A DNA stretch of 64,000 nucleotides from Astropecten irregularis (lineage: Eukaryota > Echinodermata > Asteroidea > Paxillosida > Astropectinidae): positions 24,697,873 through 24,761,872 of the forward strand of contig OZ020248.1 in assembly GCA_963971285.1 (NCBI GenBank). The letters run 5' to 3'. Under the pieces are notes generated by a model. That model had not been told where the DNA came from and ran no database searches. It saw only the letters and a program-made list of their open reading frames with translations. Below, one piece after another: positions 31,646 through 43,903 of this stretch. Within the stretch, counting starts at the first letter, position 1. Each line of letters begins with the position of its first letter. Position numbers and translations under genes: made by a program.

Positions 31646-32877
31646 ATGTCGATTGGGCCACTTCCGTATGATTTTGAGCCGACATTCACGGAAGAAGAAC
31701 TGCAAAATAGGTCTTCAATTGACGAAACAGAAACAGACATCGAGCTTCCGGGTACGACTACGAGCGCGAGTGAACAGGAGTCTCGTCGCGAAAACACAGA
31801 ATGGTGTCATTGTGAAAACTGCGCAGTAATGCCCATCGAGAAGGAATGCTTGTGTTGCCATGAAGTTGGAAAGCTAAACTGGCTGATGGAAGAAAACAGA
31901 TGTATTACATCTCATGAAGATTTTTCAGCTGTTTGCCTGAACAGTGCAGTTCTACGGGCTGCCCACATCATGAGATTGAACTCCCGTGGCCACGATAGTC
32001 AAGGCTTGCGAGAATTATCGAACCGGTATGTGAATAGGCCTAGCAAGATATATCACAGACACATGAATGACATGTCACAATAAACCTATGTCCACGTTTT
32101 TTATTCCATTGGTTCTTCTACCATTCTAACGAAAATTATTTTCAACATGTCCATTGCTTGTTGGGGCATAAGATGGGACTTTCTGTGTTTTGAAATACCC
32201 AAACATGTATCGTGTGTACATGTAAGTAGTTTCATTCATATTGTGAAACTAGTTAGCCCTAATTCATGGTAAGACTTTGCAGGGACGTGAGACTTCAGAT
32301 TTTTTTTCTTCAGATTTTAACTCAGAACTTCAGCTTTTTTATACGCCTGCTCTGTACAAAAGTATACATGTAGGAACTTTTTTAATTTCTGCTTTTTACT
32401 TGGTGTTTTCAGATATTTTTTTTTGTCCACTCACATCCCTTTGTGACTTTGAGAAAGATCATGCTAAGAGTAAGATGAAAATGTCAGGCCCTCCCGTACC
32501 CGAACTTTTTACAACATGTACAATAATACTAGTTCTGCAAATTTGGTAGGAATTCCTGGCATTACATTTTTGTTTTTGTTTGTTGTGGTGGTGGGCCACA
32601 TCATCATTGACTCGCATCCCCTGCCAACTCCAAAAACACTACATTTCATTTACACCCCACCAATTTCATGTATGTCTGCAGGTCTTTACGATACTCAGCA
32701 TATCGGATGTTTGTCAGTTGGTCGCATGGGCATCTAGGAAAGGGCATCCGACGGGTAATTCCTGCATGCGCTGTACTCGCCATACGGACAAACTACCCAG
32801 AAGAAGATGGGGTTTATATTGGCTTCCGTGAAGGGGATGATGGTGAAATTCTTCAAGACAGTGAAGTCTATGCATAA
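31646..32877 (+). CDS. Stand-alone P2X7-type intracellular (ballast) domain protein, 191 aa, two exons
   Basis: Exon 1 is 31646-32025 (donor CG|GTATGT) and exon 2 is 32682-32877 (acceptor TCTGCAG); the joint restores an Arg codon and gives SNRSLRYSAYRMFVSW. The first 50 residues are acidic and low-complexity. Then come WCHCENC, MPIEKECLCC and CITSHEDFSAVCLN, which are the zinc-binding cysteine cluster of the P2X7 receptor C-terminal domain. They are followed by the family's RYSAYRMFVSW, GKGIRRVIPACAVLAIR and PEEDGVYIGF motifs. In vertebrate P2X7 this domain holds zinc and guanine nucleotide below the channel. Here there is no channel part, transmembrane segment or signal peptide, so a soluble zinc protein is expected. 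It lies inside the Kolobok-type element, convergent with the transposase; its job for the element is unknown. Confidence 0.85.
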
Positions 32878-33881
32878 ATGTTTACACTTGTATAAACAGT
32901 TAATTTTATTGTATAAACACACTTAAATTTCATCTTATAGTGTCAAACTGTTTTTTTTTAATTCATCTAAAAATCATAGGGGAATTTCATCTGCAGTGTC
33001 AATACAGACTACAGTTGTTATTGAAAATAATGAAGCCTTCAAGCGCACACAATCTGTAGCAAACAAAATTACGTTCCGATGATTTTATTTCACAAAATTG
33101 AAATAGGCTTATCCTTCATGTAAGCAATGGCGATTGTTATTGTAGAACACGATTTAAATGTAAAAAAAAATCTGCAAGTATCCCTTTAAAACATACCAGT
33201 AATGCAAACATTTGTATTAATTCAAAGTCATGTGCATTTGAAGGTAAAATCATACAACTTGGGACTCAACTGTAAAATACAAAGAGAAACGTATTTTATG
33301 GAAATCCTGGTAGAGCATTGAATAGCATCGTTCATGACTTGTTTTCATTTGAATGTTTAATTCATGTCATGTACAGCGAAAACTTAGCAAAAAGAAGTGT
33401 CTTAATATATGACCTTATTTATATATGTGTGGTTGCTACAAATAATATTCTCGATGGTGACACTGACAGCATTTTCAATATAAACAGTACGCTTCCACAC
33501 TACACTAAACAACGGTTTTGATTTGGGACATTATCAATTCAGTACCATATCTTAAATCTATCAGCAATTTTTTTTTCTGTAATACAATTTGATTCATCGT
33601 GGAATTGTTTACAAAGGTTACATGAATGGACAAACTCTAATTAATCAAAGACGAATAGATATGTCATAGTGATGTTGAAACACTTGTGCGAAAATGGACA
33701 ACTGTTCTTTTTTTGTCTTGGCATTTTTGTTTCTACAAAAAGTCACATGCTTTAATTTACATATTACTAATTGCATAATATACATGTACTTCAGTTGAGT
33801 AAATGTAGTGTACAGAAAACAATAACAAAGCAAAACCTAAAAAGTTTCCTTTGCAGGGATTTACTTTGTTGAGACCTGTGT
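32878..33881. other. Spacer between the two convergent transposon genes
   Basis: AT-rich, no coding exon seen. It should hold the 3' ends and polyadenylation signals of both genes. Confidence 0.5.
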
Positions 33882-36800
33882 TCATTTCTTCACAAATCTG
33901 CTTTTTTCTGCATTTGCTATCAGAACATCCTTCGGAGGTCTAGGTATTGGAGCAATGTTTGCAGGCAGTTCAGGCACTGTTGGACCAGTCAGATTGATTT
34001 CACCCTGTTTTGCTTTTAGTACATCAGTCATTATGTCCCATATATATTCATATGATTTACCCTCCACAATTGGCTTTGAAATCCACATTTTGGTCAATTT
34101 GGAATACACGTGGCGGAATTTCTTAACATGCTCACATGTTCCATCATCATTTATTTTTTCACTTGTTTGCTCTTGTCGATTCAAATTGTTATTATGGTCT
34201 AGCACTGCCAACTGCAACCTGGCAAGCATCTGTGGGTAATCAAACTCCTGCCTTTTGGGACAGTACTTGAGAAGTAGGCTGTGAAAGACTTCAAGCTGCC
34301 CTGTGTGACAAGCTTGTGTCAGTTTCGGGAAGTCTCTCACGAGCCTCTTATCAAGCAGGACCTCTTGCACTGCTTTGTGTGGCTCTGAACCAGCCGATAA
34401 CCATTTTTTGGTTCTGGCTTCTTCAGGGGACAGAGGTTGATGGTCGCAGCAACTGACTCTTTCCCCATCCCATTGGTGAATATTTACAATGTGATGCAGA
34501 ATCGAGTGGATCTTTTCAGTCAAAATGTCTGCATCTTCATTGCAATGTTGGCAAGCGTACCATATTTGGTTGGATATGGATTTGATCCAATCAAACAATG
34601 GTTCATTGACTTTTCTCTTGGCTTTTGCAGTCAGTTTCTTCTTGATTGATTTTGTGAGGTGCCAAACATCATACTGGTGTGTTATTAGTGGGTACTGGTC
34701 CTTCATAAGCTTTGCTATTCCAGTATGCCTGTCTGTTGCAAGTCGATTCACTACTATATTCTTTGATTGGAGGTGATTAATAGCACAAATGCATCCAGCC
34801 TTTTCCATTGCATTGGCATTTGCCACCTCACTGACCTGCACCAAAGCCATAGCTAGAATTTCATGTGTAGTAGAATGCATCAAGGTATAGCTGCCATACT
34901 TTGCATTATATCCAGGGGAATCACATCTGCCATCTCCTGACACTTGTACAGATTTACCCTTGTACTTCTGATGGAGATTATCCATGTGCCGTAAATAATT
35001 TGTATTGACTGCTGGCACAAGAAGACTTCTTTGCATGTCATAATACGTGGTCTTGCCAAAAAACTGCAGGCCATATAAGTTTGCAAAATGGGAGATGTGG
35101 CCAAAAGTGTTTCCACTGAAAAGTATGGCAGCTGCACCAAGAACATTCCCCACTGGGGCTTGCCCTATAGTCGGCTGTGATGTCCACTTCATCACCTCGT
35201 GTCCTGCTGAACAGACAATTGTTGCTCGGACCATTGTGCCCACAAATGACTTTTGGACGCTGGCAACTGCACCATTACAAAAAGGGCATCTCAAAGCAAA
35301 CAAAAGTTTGTCCAGCATATCATCAAAAACAATGAACTTCTTATTTTTGCATAATTTTAATTCACTGACATCAGTGCTTACTTCGGATGAAGATCCTGAC
35401 GAATTGGATGAAATGTTTTCATCGATTTCATAATCTGAATCCCTTACATGACAGTCACTGTAATCATCGTCAGAATCTTCAGCATCACATTCAAGGTCAC
35501 TGTAATCATCTGACAATGGTTCACTTGCCTGTCCCTCTACAAACTTATCTGCACATTCTGAAACTTCAGATTCAAGATTTGTGTCCCTATCAATACAATA
35601 GGAATGATCCAAAAGTACTGCCTCCTTTGAAATACTTAATTTTAAATCTTGAAGGACATCTTCCTTGGACTTCTCTGTTTGTGTTTCTTGATGACACAAG
35701 TTCATGGAGACCACAGGGTTGGGCGTCCAATCTTTTAGTCCAAAATTTGGAGTAAAAGATTCATCCGTCTGGGAAGCGGCATCGCATCTTGCTGGTTGTT
35801 CTGTTATTTCCTGCACAAAAATACAAAAGATATTCTAAAATATCAAGTCAATGAAGATACAACCACAAATTTCCTACACACAATGCAGCACTCCCATTTT
35901 TGGCCTATCCACTTTCTGCTGAAAACCCACTGTTTTGGGGAGTTTTTTTTGGTTTTTTTGGGGAGGGGTGTCCTCTATTGTATTTGTAGGCCTATCTGTA
36001 CAAAACTGAACAATTTCATGTATTTCCATTTGCACACATGTAAATTCTGCAATATGTACAACTCGATGCATTCATTCCAAAGGGTTTTGTACCTTTCTGG
36101 GAAATACTCTTCGTCTTCTTTTCCTTCTGGAGGGACGACTCTTCGGTGACACAACCTCACATGGAGAGATATCAGAGTCTGACGACTGTATTAAGAAAGA
36201 AAAGAGAGGGGTCTACTTTTAATGAAATTCATGTGCAGGTTGTCTTAATAAGATATTAATCTGAGAATTCTCACTTTTGTTTATGTCAAGGAAAATTCTT
36301 GATTGACATATTCTGTACAGTCATGTACGTACAACATTCACACTCACCCGAGGAACGGGCATACTGGTACATGGATCTGGCTGATGCGAAGATGATGGCT
36401 GGTCATGTAACACAGCAGGCTGACTTGTGAGCAGCGTGTTCACCATCTAAAGTTAAGGGAATAAGACAGTTGACAGTTGTGAATATTGTTAATCATTTTT
36501 AAAATTAATTTCATTGGGAAAATCTCCGAAAATGCAGTGTGCAAATAAAGGCAACGTGCGTTAGGCCTATACTTATAAGTTATAGTTGTACTTTTTTTGT
36601 TGAAGTTAACTTGCACACCCGAGGCCTAATTTTAATTGTGTATCGATCGATTAAATCATGCATTCGTACACAAATAAATTGCACATTACATTGTATTTGT
36701 AAGAAGGTCCTAGGCCTACATTGAATTTTTACTTACATGTCTCTTATGGGCACTCGCCAGCCTCTTCTCAGTGGACTCCCGACGCTTAGCTTTTTCTCGA

Positions 36801-37093
36801 AAAGAAAAAATCGTTGGCACTGCATCCTCTCGAAGCTTCTTAGATCTTGGGTTATACCCCAGAAGAACAGCTTGGCGATTTTCTTCGAAACATTCTGGCT
36901 CGAAGTGGTCTTCGCAAACAACGAACACTTTGTTTGGCACAAACGTTTTGAAGTCGAACTTAGCGTTCTTGATATTATGAATCCACTTCTTACAAATCTC
37001 TGGACGTTTCTGAGGATCGGGAATTTGAAAAAAACTACGCCGTTCTCGGGGATTGGGTTTATTCGAGCACCCGAATGCTTGACAAATCGTCAT
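33882..37093 (-). CDS. THAP-domain Kolobok-type transposase, 825 aa, four exons
   Basis: Exons in transcript order: 37093-36737, 36446-36348, 36185-36093 and 35810-33882, all joined in phase 0. Residues 1-96 form a THAP DNA-binding domain: C4, C9, C60, H63, a conserved Trp at 37 and the closing AVPTIF. Exons 2-3 are a Ser/Pro linker and an Arg/Lys-rich patch (RRKRRRR), likely a nuclear signal. Exon 4 starts with an acidic Ser/Asp region, then a zinc ribbon (CPFC ... CSAGH), then the catalytic core: GDGRCDSPG (D476), TDRHTG (D543), YDVWH (the D-x-x-H motif, D564/H567) and LEVFHSLLLKYCPKR (E690), followed by LAVLDHNNN. The D-D-E order with DxxH and a THAP domain fits Kolobok. No stop or frameshift is seen. 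It could be an active transposase or a domesticated copy. Confidence 0.85.
36737..37093 (-). CDS. Exon 1 of the transposase: THAP zinc finger
   Basis: The ATG at 37093 opens 119 codons ending at CAT|GTAAGT. MTICQAFGCSNKP has the THAP opening Cys pair, VVCEDHFEPECF the Cys-His pair, and AVPTIF the conserved end. THAP domains bind specific DNA, in transposases the terminal or subterminal repeats. Confidence 0.9.
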
Positions 37094-37136
37094 CTTTCAC
37101 AAGCACTTTATTCAGCTAACATGTACCCGCTTCGTA

Positions 37137-37431
37137 TGGCCCAATTTCATGGAATCCGTTACGGCCTATTTTTGTGCTTACGGATACAGCGCGTGAAATC
37201 TTTCATGGAATCCGTATGCAAAACTCTCGTTTAGCGAATAATTTCTAGGGTAACGGTGATCATTTTCTGAGTGCTAGCAGGCATGTCGTATGCATTTTGC
37301 ACAAATTCATTGCTTACCGTTACCAAAAAGGAAACTCTTCCGTGAAATACATTAACCGAACAAAAAAAAAGTCTGCAAAGGTAAGCGGAGAAAGTTTGCT
37401 AACGGTAACGGATTCCATGAAATTGGCCAAA
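37137..37431. mobile_element. MITE inserted in the transposase gene's 5' region
   Basis: Ends are TGGCCCAATTTCATGGAATC (then CGTTACGG) and, inverted, CGGTAACGGATTCCATGAAA (then TTGGCCA). The element is about 295 bp and lies 44 bp before the transposase ATG. The outer bases resemble those of the element at 9845-10069. Another internal copy of CATGGAATCCGTA lies near 37205. Confidence 0.8.
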
Positions 37432-37858
37432 GATCGTGCACTTCTTAGAAACTGTATAGTCAGATAACCAGTCTTCCGCAGTCCACGCCTATGGTAAGAC
37501 GGAGCGGGTATACAGGACACACGACTACCGACCACCGACCACCGACCACGGCCGGCCTTGCGGTCAAGTCACCCACGCACACGCTGTATATTACACAGAC
37601 CCCGCATCGTGTTCAGTGTACAACGAACACGATGTCGCGGCTATGAGTTGAGGTGCAGACACTACGTCACAAATCACCGGATGTTGCTGGCTTCGTCTTC
37701 AACAGGGCGGCCCACACGATGGAATAAAATCGTTATCAAAAACCTTTTTTTGTGAAATACCTGGGTGCGTTTAACAATTATTGATAATCTTTCCTGCATG
37801 AAATTTCACGCTCTTTTAGATGAAATTAGTCTCGGAAACGGGTGGCCTTTCCCTTTAA

Positions 37859-38735
37859 AAGTCACGAATTTTCGAAATAAACGGATTTATCCCCCAGACT
37901 CAGCTTTTTAAATCATGATTCTGTCCAGTTTGTCCCTCTTTACAGTGACAATATACATATTGCAATAACAAAAATGTAAAAGGATCGAAACGCGTCAGGC
38001 ACTCCTAACTCTAAGCAAAAAATGTAAAATATATTTTTAGTACAAAGTTGAAATAGGCACACTGTAAAAATCTTGTCTTTTAAAAGGATTTTTTTTCTCT
38101 GAATCTCAAACAACACGTGGTGACAGAGCCGACGTTAATATTGCAATATGCATATAGCATTTTCTTTGGCGTATAACAAACAAAATATGCCGTGCTCAAA
38201 ATGAAGCGGTAAAATTATGTCAAACAACAAGAACTATAGGTCGGTAAATATTTTTTGTGAAAGCACAGTTTATTCTGCTTGGTAAAATATGAAGTCTTTC
38301 AGTACAGCATTTTCCTTTATCTTTTTTTCACGAACAATAGACTAATAATAAGTGAGTTGCATAAATTTGCAATAACGGTGCACTAGACGTGTCCTTGATG
38401 GCGAAGGATGGGAAGGGTTCTCACTCACAATTACGCGCGGCGAAACTTGCTCTGCGCCGCATGATTAACTTTGTTTACATATGTTTTGATGCGGTTGTCA
38501 CAGCAACGCGTAGTTACGACTATACGATGCATGTGTACACTAAGCTTAATTAGATAAGTTGTTAATTTTTCATGGTTTCTGAAAGTCGTACGTGGTCGGA
38601 GACACAACTGGAAAGTGAATAATTCATGCATGCCTTTTGAACCGTTTCCACGGTAATGATGACGACGCGAGAGAGTGGGGTGAAGTTATTATTTTGGAAA
38701 CCCTGGAATAAGGAAAGCAAACAAATAAAACTGGT
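37859..38735. other. No gene seen
   Basis: No supported coding exon. The phrase GAAACGCGTCA followed by CTCCTAACT near 37988 recurs at 63936, so a short repeat is shared with the far end of the window. Confidence 0.45.
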
Positions 38736-39690
38736 GGGTTGGGTTGGGTTGGGTTGGTTTGGCTTGGGATGGGATGGGACGGGATGGGATGGGATGGGAT
38801 GGGATGGGATGGGATGGGATGGGATGGGATGGGATGGGATGGGATGGGATGGGATGGGATGGGATGGGATGGGATGGGATGGGATGGGATGGGATGGGAT
38901 GGGACGGGGTGGGATGGGATGGGATGGGATGGGATGGGATGGGATGGGATGGGATGGGATGGGATGGGATGGGATGGGATGGGATGGGATGGGATGGGAT
39001 GGGATGGGATGGGATGGGATGGGATGGGATGGGATGGGATGGGACGGGGTGGGATGGGATGGGATGGGGTGGGGTGGGATGGGATGGGATGGGATGGGAT
39101 GAGATGGGATGGGATGGGATGGGATGGGATGGGATGGGATGGGATGGGATGGGATGGGATGGGATGGGATGGGATGGGATGGAGTGGGATGGGATGGGAT
39201 GGGATGGGATGGGATGGGATGGGATGGGGTGGGATGGGATGGGATGGGATGGGATGGGATGGGATGGGATGGGATGGGATGGGATGGGATGGGATGGAGT
39301 GGGATGGGATGGGATGGGATGGGATGGGATGGGATGGGATGGGATGGGATGGGATGGGATGGGATGGGATGGGATGGGATGGGATGGGATGGAGTGGGAT
39401 GGGATGGGATGGGATGGGATGGGATGGGATGGGATGGGATGGGGTGGGATGGGATGGGATGGGATGGGGTGGGATGGGCTGTGGGATGGGATGGGATGGG
39501 ATGGGATGGGATGGGGTGGGATGGGATGGGATGGGATGGGGTGGGTTGGGCTGTGGGCTGGGTTGGCTTGTCTAGGCTTGGCGTGGGCTTGGCTGGGCTT
39601 GGCTGGGCTGGGCCGGGCTGGGCCGGGCTGGGCTGGACCGGGCTTGGCTGGGCTGAGCTGGGCTGGGCTGGGCTGGGTAATTGGCTTGGG
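38736..39690. repeat. (GGGAT)n pentanucleotide array
   Basis: About 800 bp of nearly perfect GGGAT units is flanked on the left by GGGTT and on the right by GGGCT-type variants. Few units carry changes (GGGAC, GGAGT, GGGGT). Every plus-strand frame and one minus-strand frame stay open through it, giving Trp/Asp/Gly/Met or His/Pro/Ile/Ser repeats that are not genes. The G-runs every 5 nt favour G-quadruplexes. Confidence 0.95.
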
Positions 39691-41335
39691 TTGTTAAACG
39701 TTTCCTCCCGTCCTTGAGACATGATATTTCAAGTACATTCAATCCGTTTGTCTGTTGCGTTTCATGGTTGCTCACCTCAACTCAAATTGTTGCATCTAGT
39801 TTCCAATTGTCTATTGAATTTTATTCACGAAGGGGGTCCTTTTTAATGTTAGCTTTTGTAATAGATTATGTGTTATGCTTTTATTTAATATTATGTGCTA
39901 ACTTGCTGCATGTATCCTTTCACATGATATTTTGTAGACAATGAATTAACATTTTTTTAAATGCAGTGTCTTAATGATCAATTTGTTAATTCGCGATATT
40001 TTATTGCCAAGATCAAAATGCCATATCAATGCCATATCAAAATGTCATAAAATAAATGCCAAATGGCTCATTGGCATATCACATGAGCATAAATAAGAGT
40101 TTTCACATGCAAACCAGTAGGGCCTGTGGAGAAGGCGAAGTGTGCAATAATGGACCCGCTGATATATTCAAGTCTGCCCTGCTTATCACTTATATCAGCA
40201 TAAATACGTCAAGCCCGGCCCAGTCCATCTTTGAAGCAGACAATGTGTCGAGAAGAAGCTTTTGAGAATACACAGCATATCAATGATATCATCAAAATAT
40301 CATCATCAACAATAAATTGCAATGTCATGTTACCATGGAAACGCTGCTCATGCCCGCTCATTGAAACGTACAGAATGCACGGAAATGGATCTTTCAGTGT
40401 GTTATATAAAACTTCACATCACCATCCAGGCTCAAGTGCGTAGCCAGAAATAGATTCAGCTCGAATGAAAACGACGACGTGTCAATTACCCGAAAAACAA
40501 CAAAAGACCACTTGTATAATTGGGGCTAAAAGTCACGTACTGCCGCATTGCAACAACCCGTGAGGAATTTAATTAAAGGCAGACTGACGCAGGTAAAACA
40601 AAGGAGGTATAGTAGTTTATGCACACTGTACCTAAATTATATCCCACGGTGTATAATTTTGCAATTGTATATGTGCACATGGAATGCGATCTCGCACCGA
40701 TGCTCTTAAAACCTTAAAATTCGGAGACAAAGGAGCAAGACGCGTTTACTCTGTATACCAATATACAACCACTTGAGCCATTCTATGTAATAGGGCCTAA
40801 TTTCAACGTATCATAATAATGTTTTGTCCAATATGTTTATAAAACAGTTAATTTGCTTAATCTAAACTGCGCAAGGCAATCAAAATATCTCTCGCTCTAA
40901 TACAAAGTACGGCAATTTGTTAACTTAAAGAAAATTGTGGCAGATGAGAATAAGATGGCCATTGTGTTCATTACGGATACATTGTAGTCTTGATTCATGC
41001 GGGAAAAACAACTAAATATGCCTATCACAGTCATGAACGTTTTACACGAAGATCGTATAGTCAGCGTTCAATCCTTTCAATTATTTTTTTTAAGGTGATT
41101 TGTCGCAGATTACTAGTCCTCTAAATGTGAACGCAGTTCGAAGGAATTTCAAACATTTTTATAAACTAGAATTTTCATATTTACATTTTAGAGCAAACGA
41201 GCGGCGCTCTCAGACAGCAGTTGAGGAAATCGCTAAATTTACTAAATTAAAGGACTTCTAATTTTCAGTTTCTTCTCATAACTTGTTTTTTGCTGATTAG
41301 ATATTTAGATCTCAGTCAGGGTTGTCAACCAATCT
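39691..41335. other. No gene seen
   Basis: AT-rich sequence with short chance frames only. Confidence 0.45.
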
Positions 41336-41436
41336 TTACTGATTAAGTTCCTTTTTCATTGAAAAGTGAGCAACGAAAAATTTACTGGAGCGGAATTCGA
41401 ACCCGGCACCCTTACCAACTGAGCTATCCAGCCTTA
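41336..41436 (-). repeat. tRNA-derived SINE, copy 1
   Basis: On the minus strand GGCTGGATAGCTCAGTTGGT (A box) is followed by GCCGGGTTCGAATTCCGCTC (B box) with the anticodon arm missing, then AGTAAATTTTTCGTTGCTCA and CTTTTCAATG. The same tail follows the B box at 57565-57660, so this is a SINE family, not a tRNA gene. Confidence 0.75.
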
Positions 41437-43489
41437 TGTTGGTGGTGTGCATAAAAGAACTACGTTTATCTTAATTATGTCGATTTTAAACCGAAATTAA
41501 ATCTCCAATGAGTATTATACAATTCACCTGTAAATGCGGCGAGTGAAATTGATTGGGGGAAATGCACTGCGCAGAACCTTTTAGGCTTTAGGGACGGAAT
41601 AAAGCTATTTCTCAGAGGCGTGGTTGTAAATGCCATTTGACGTCAATTGCAGACAAAGGTGAAACAAGTAATATAAATAAAATTCAGACACTATTTTATA
41701 TACCAATGCATATTAATCTCAGGTGACAATAAGTTAATACAATTTTTGGTGCAGTGAGGTGCATGTATAAGGGAGAGATAATTGGCTTTCAAACGGTTAA
41801 TGGCTATGAACCCGACTGGCTTAATATGCAAAGACGATTTTGACATCAGGAGCTTCAAAGCTGTTCACAATGGATGTTCAACTTTGTCATAATTCATTAT
41901 AGGTGCAAATTCGGCGTTGTTAATTTCAGAAGCTTATTACTGTGTAAATTCTCCCATTTTGCCGAATCCAGTAATTGACACTTAATGCGACATTGATATA
42001 TGACTTAATGTATGAATTTAATCATCCACATCTGCATTTCACAGTATAATGCGTTGCTTGTAATTCCATTCTATCTTCATGCGCATTAATCTAATGACGT
42101 GCGTCATGTGTCAAAATGTAATGCACAATATCCATTCTATTCATAATGATTTTGAATGTAGGCCCATTTCACGTAATCACTTGACTGCATAAGGAACTTA
42201 TAATAATATAGATTATACGCACACATGATACAATTACTGTATAGGCCTATAACTCACATCACTGACAACTTAATGGCCACTGATGTACATCTTTTTTTTG
42301 TTCGCTCACACCAATAAAATATACATTTCAATCATTCCCATTAATCTTGCATTGACATTTTGCAGACTACATGTAAAATAGCACAGCCTGCAGCAAACCG
42401 CGCTTGGACGCTATTTTAAAACGCACAATCATAATACTTTATACACACAGTATATCACTTTAGACAGACATGTAAAAACAATTGTATACGCAACCTGCAG
42501 TGCATATTCATTTTAAACAGGGCTAATTATTATGTCACCACAAAGGAAGGTTCAATGCACTAAAACGTATTATAATTGTAGGCCTATATACCATGGGAGG
42601 CTGGGGTACCACCTCTGAAAGACCCGAACATGATCTAAGGTGTCACAAGATATTTAAATAACGTAGACATTGAGGTTGACATTAAAGATGCGCCTATATG
42701 CGCATTACAACGTACATGAGCATGATACATATATTTATTGACGAACAATACACGGAGCTCTCGGTAACAGGATTGGAACATAATGTACATTATATCAAGG
42801 TCGTTGAAAACACGGTCATTCAGATTACGTCTCAGTCAGTCTCAGTCAGACTCAGACAGATGAAGATTAAAAGCATGTATGATACGAGTTCAATACATGA
42901 TGTTTTTGTTTTAAATTTTGTTTTCTTCATATAGCTCTGTGAGTGCCCTGAGAATAACTATTTCAATCATTACGGTATCAACACTGTGTTTACCCATGTA
43001 CCAATAAAAAAACAATAAATGTTAACAAATGAAACAAATGCAAATGACTGAATTGGTTCGCTGGCTAATTAACATAAATCATCAGCAAAAGCGCCAATAA
43101 TATTGTTCGGATTCGACGAGAACCGTGCATTCTCGATATAAAATGATTTCACCAATACAGTTAATTCAAAGAGGCGTTAAACCTGTGATATGCTCCCACG
43201 TATACCCACCACGTAATCTCTGAATGTATATCTGATCAAGTGAGACAAATGACGCTGATTCCTGACAATTGATTAATATTTAAGATTTATTTCACTTCGT
43301 CGTCCAGACTTTATAATGTCAAGGGTTTGCCTCTGCCTTAGACTATACGAGAAAAACACAACACAAACAATTAACTGTTCACCTGTCAAGGGTAAACTTG
43401 AAGCTCCTTCATTACAAACATCAAGATGTTCCCAATCTAGATGAATACCAACGATTTCGCTCAGACAAAACGTAACTATAGAGCTATCT
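41437..43489. other. No gene seen
   Basis: AT-rich, no coding exon or clear repeat that I could support. Confidence 0.4.
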
Positions 43490-43903
43490 TTAAAGGTTTA
43501 CTGTAATCAAAACTCATATGAAGTTAAATACATCTGTATTATTATAAAACTCAACATGTCTATCATTGTATGTGCTAACATAATATTGTATAGAAAAAGG
43601 AGGTATTTTAAACCTCCCCACTTTTCGACGAAAAGCCTTGCTTACGTCACATGCAGAACGCCACGCAGTATACTGTGGTGCACGCTATACCAGTAGGTGA
43701 CGTCAGACACTATTCTTGCGTGGATCGGTTCCAATGGGAACTGTTTGGGGAAGTGGGCGTATATGTACTGATTTTATAACAATTTGGTCAAAATTAAGCA
43801 CTTACATAGAAATATAAATTTATATATTAATTATGTATGTATCAAGCAATAATTTTAAAGCACCTTCACCCCTTTCCCAAATTTGATTACAGTAAACCTT
43901 TGA
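43490..43903 (+). mobile_element. TTAA-type MITE, family C
   Basis: The left end is TTAA then AGGTTTACTGTAATCAAA. The right end has the inverted copy TTTGATTACAGTAAACCTTT followed by GAG, so the right TTAA has mutated. Inside is a segment also present in complement at 4590-4700. The TTAAAGG start is again that of Kolobok/T2-type elements. Confidence 0.75.

Larger units (their letters stand above)
31187..37858. mobile_element. Kolobok-type DNA transposon carrying a THAP transposase and a P2X7 ballast-domain gene
   Basis: Both ends read TTAA then AGGG (31187-31194, and in complement 37858-37851), matching the TTAA target and TTAAAGG termini known for Kolobok/T2 elements. Inside each end, 185 bp in on the left and 175 bp in on the right, is an inverted subterminal block of 34 bp: 31372-31405 against 37683-37650, 28 of 34 identical, both containing TGACGTAG and TCTGCACCTC. 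Weaker matches continue outwards. The two genes start 241 bp and 557 bp inside these blocks and converge; removing a 295-bp MITE at 37137-37431 makes the second distance 262 bp, so the layout is symmetrical. Both reading frames are intact. Not proven: that the ends were cut as one unit, or that it is active. Confidence 0.75.

Noticed and set aside
38562..39722. Long open frames with His-Pro-Ile-Pro-Ser or Gly-Trp-Asp-Gly-Met repeats
   Set aside because: They come from the (GGGAT)n array, whose period of 5 gives a stop-free 15-base cycle in several frames.
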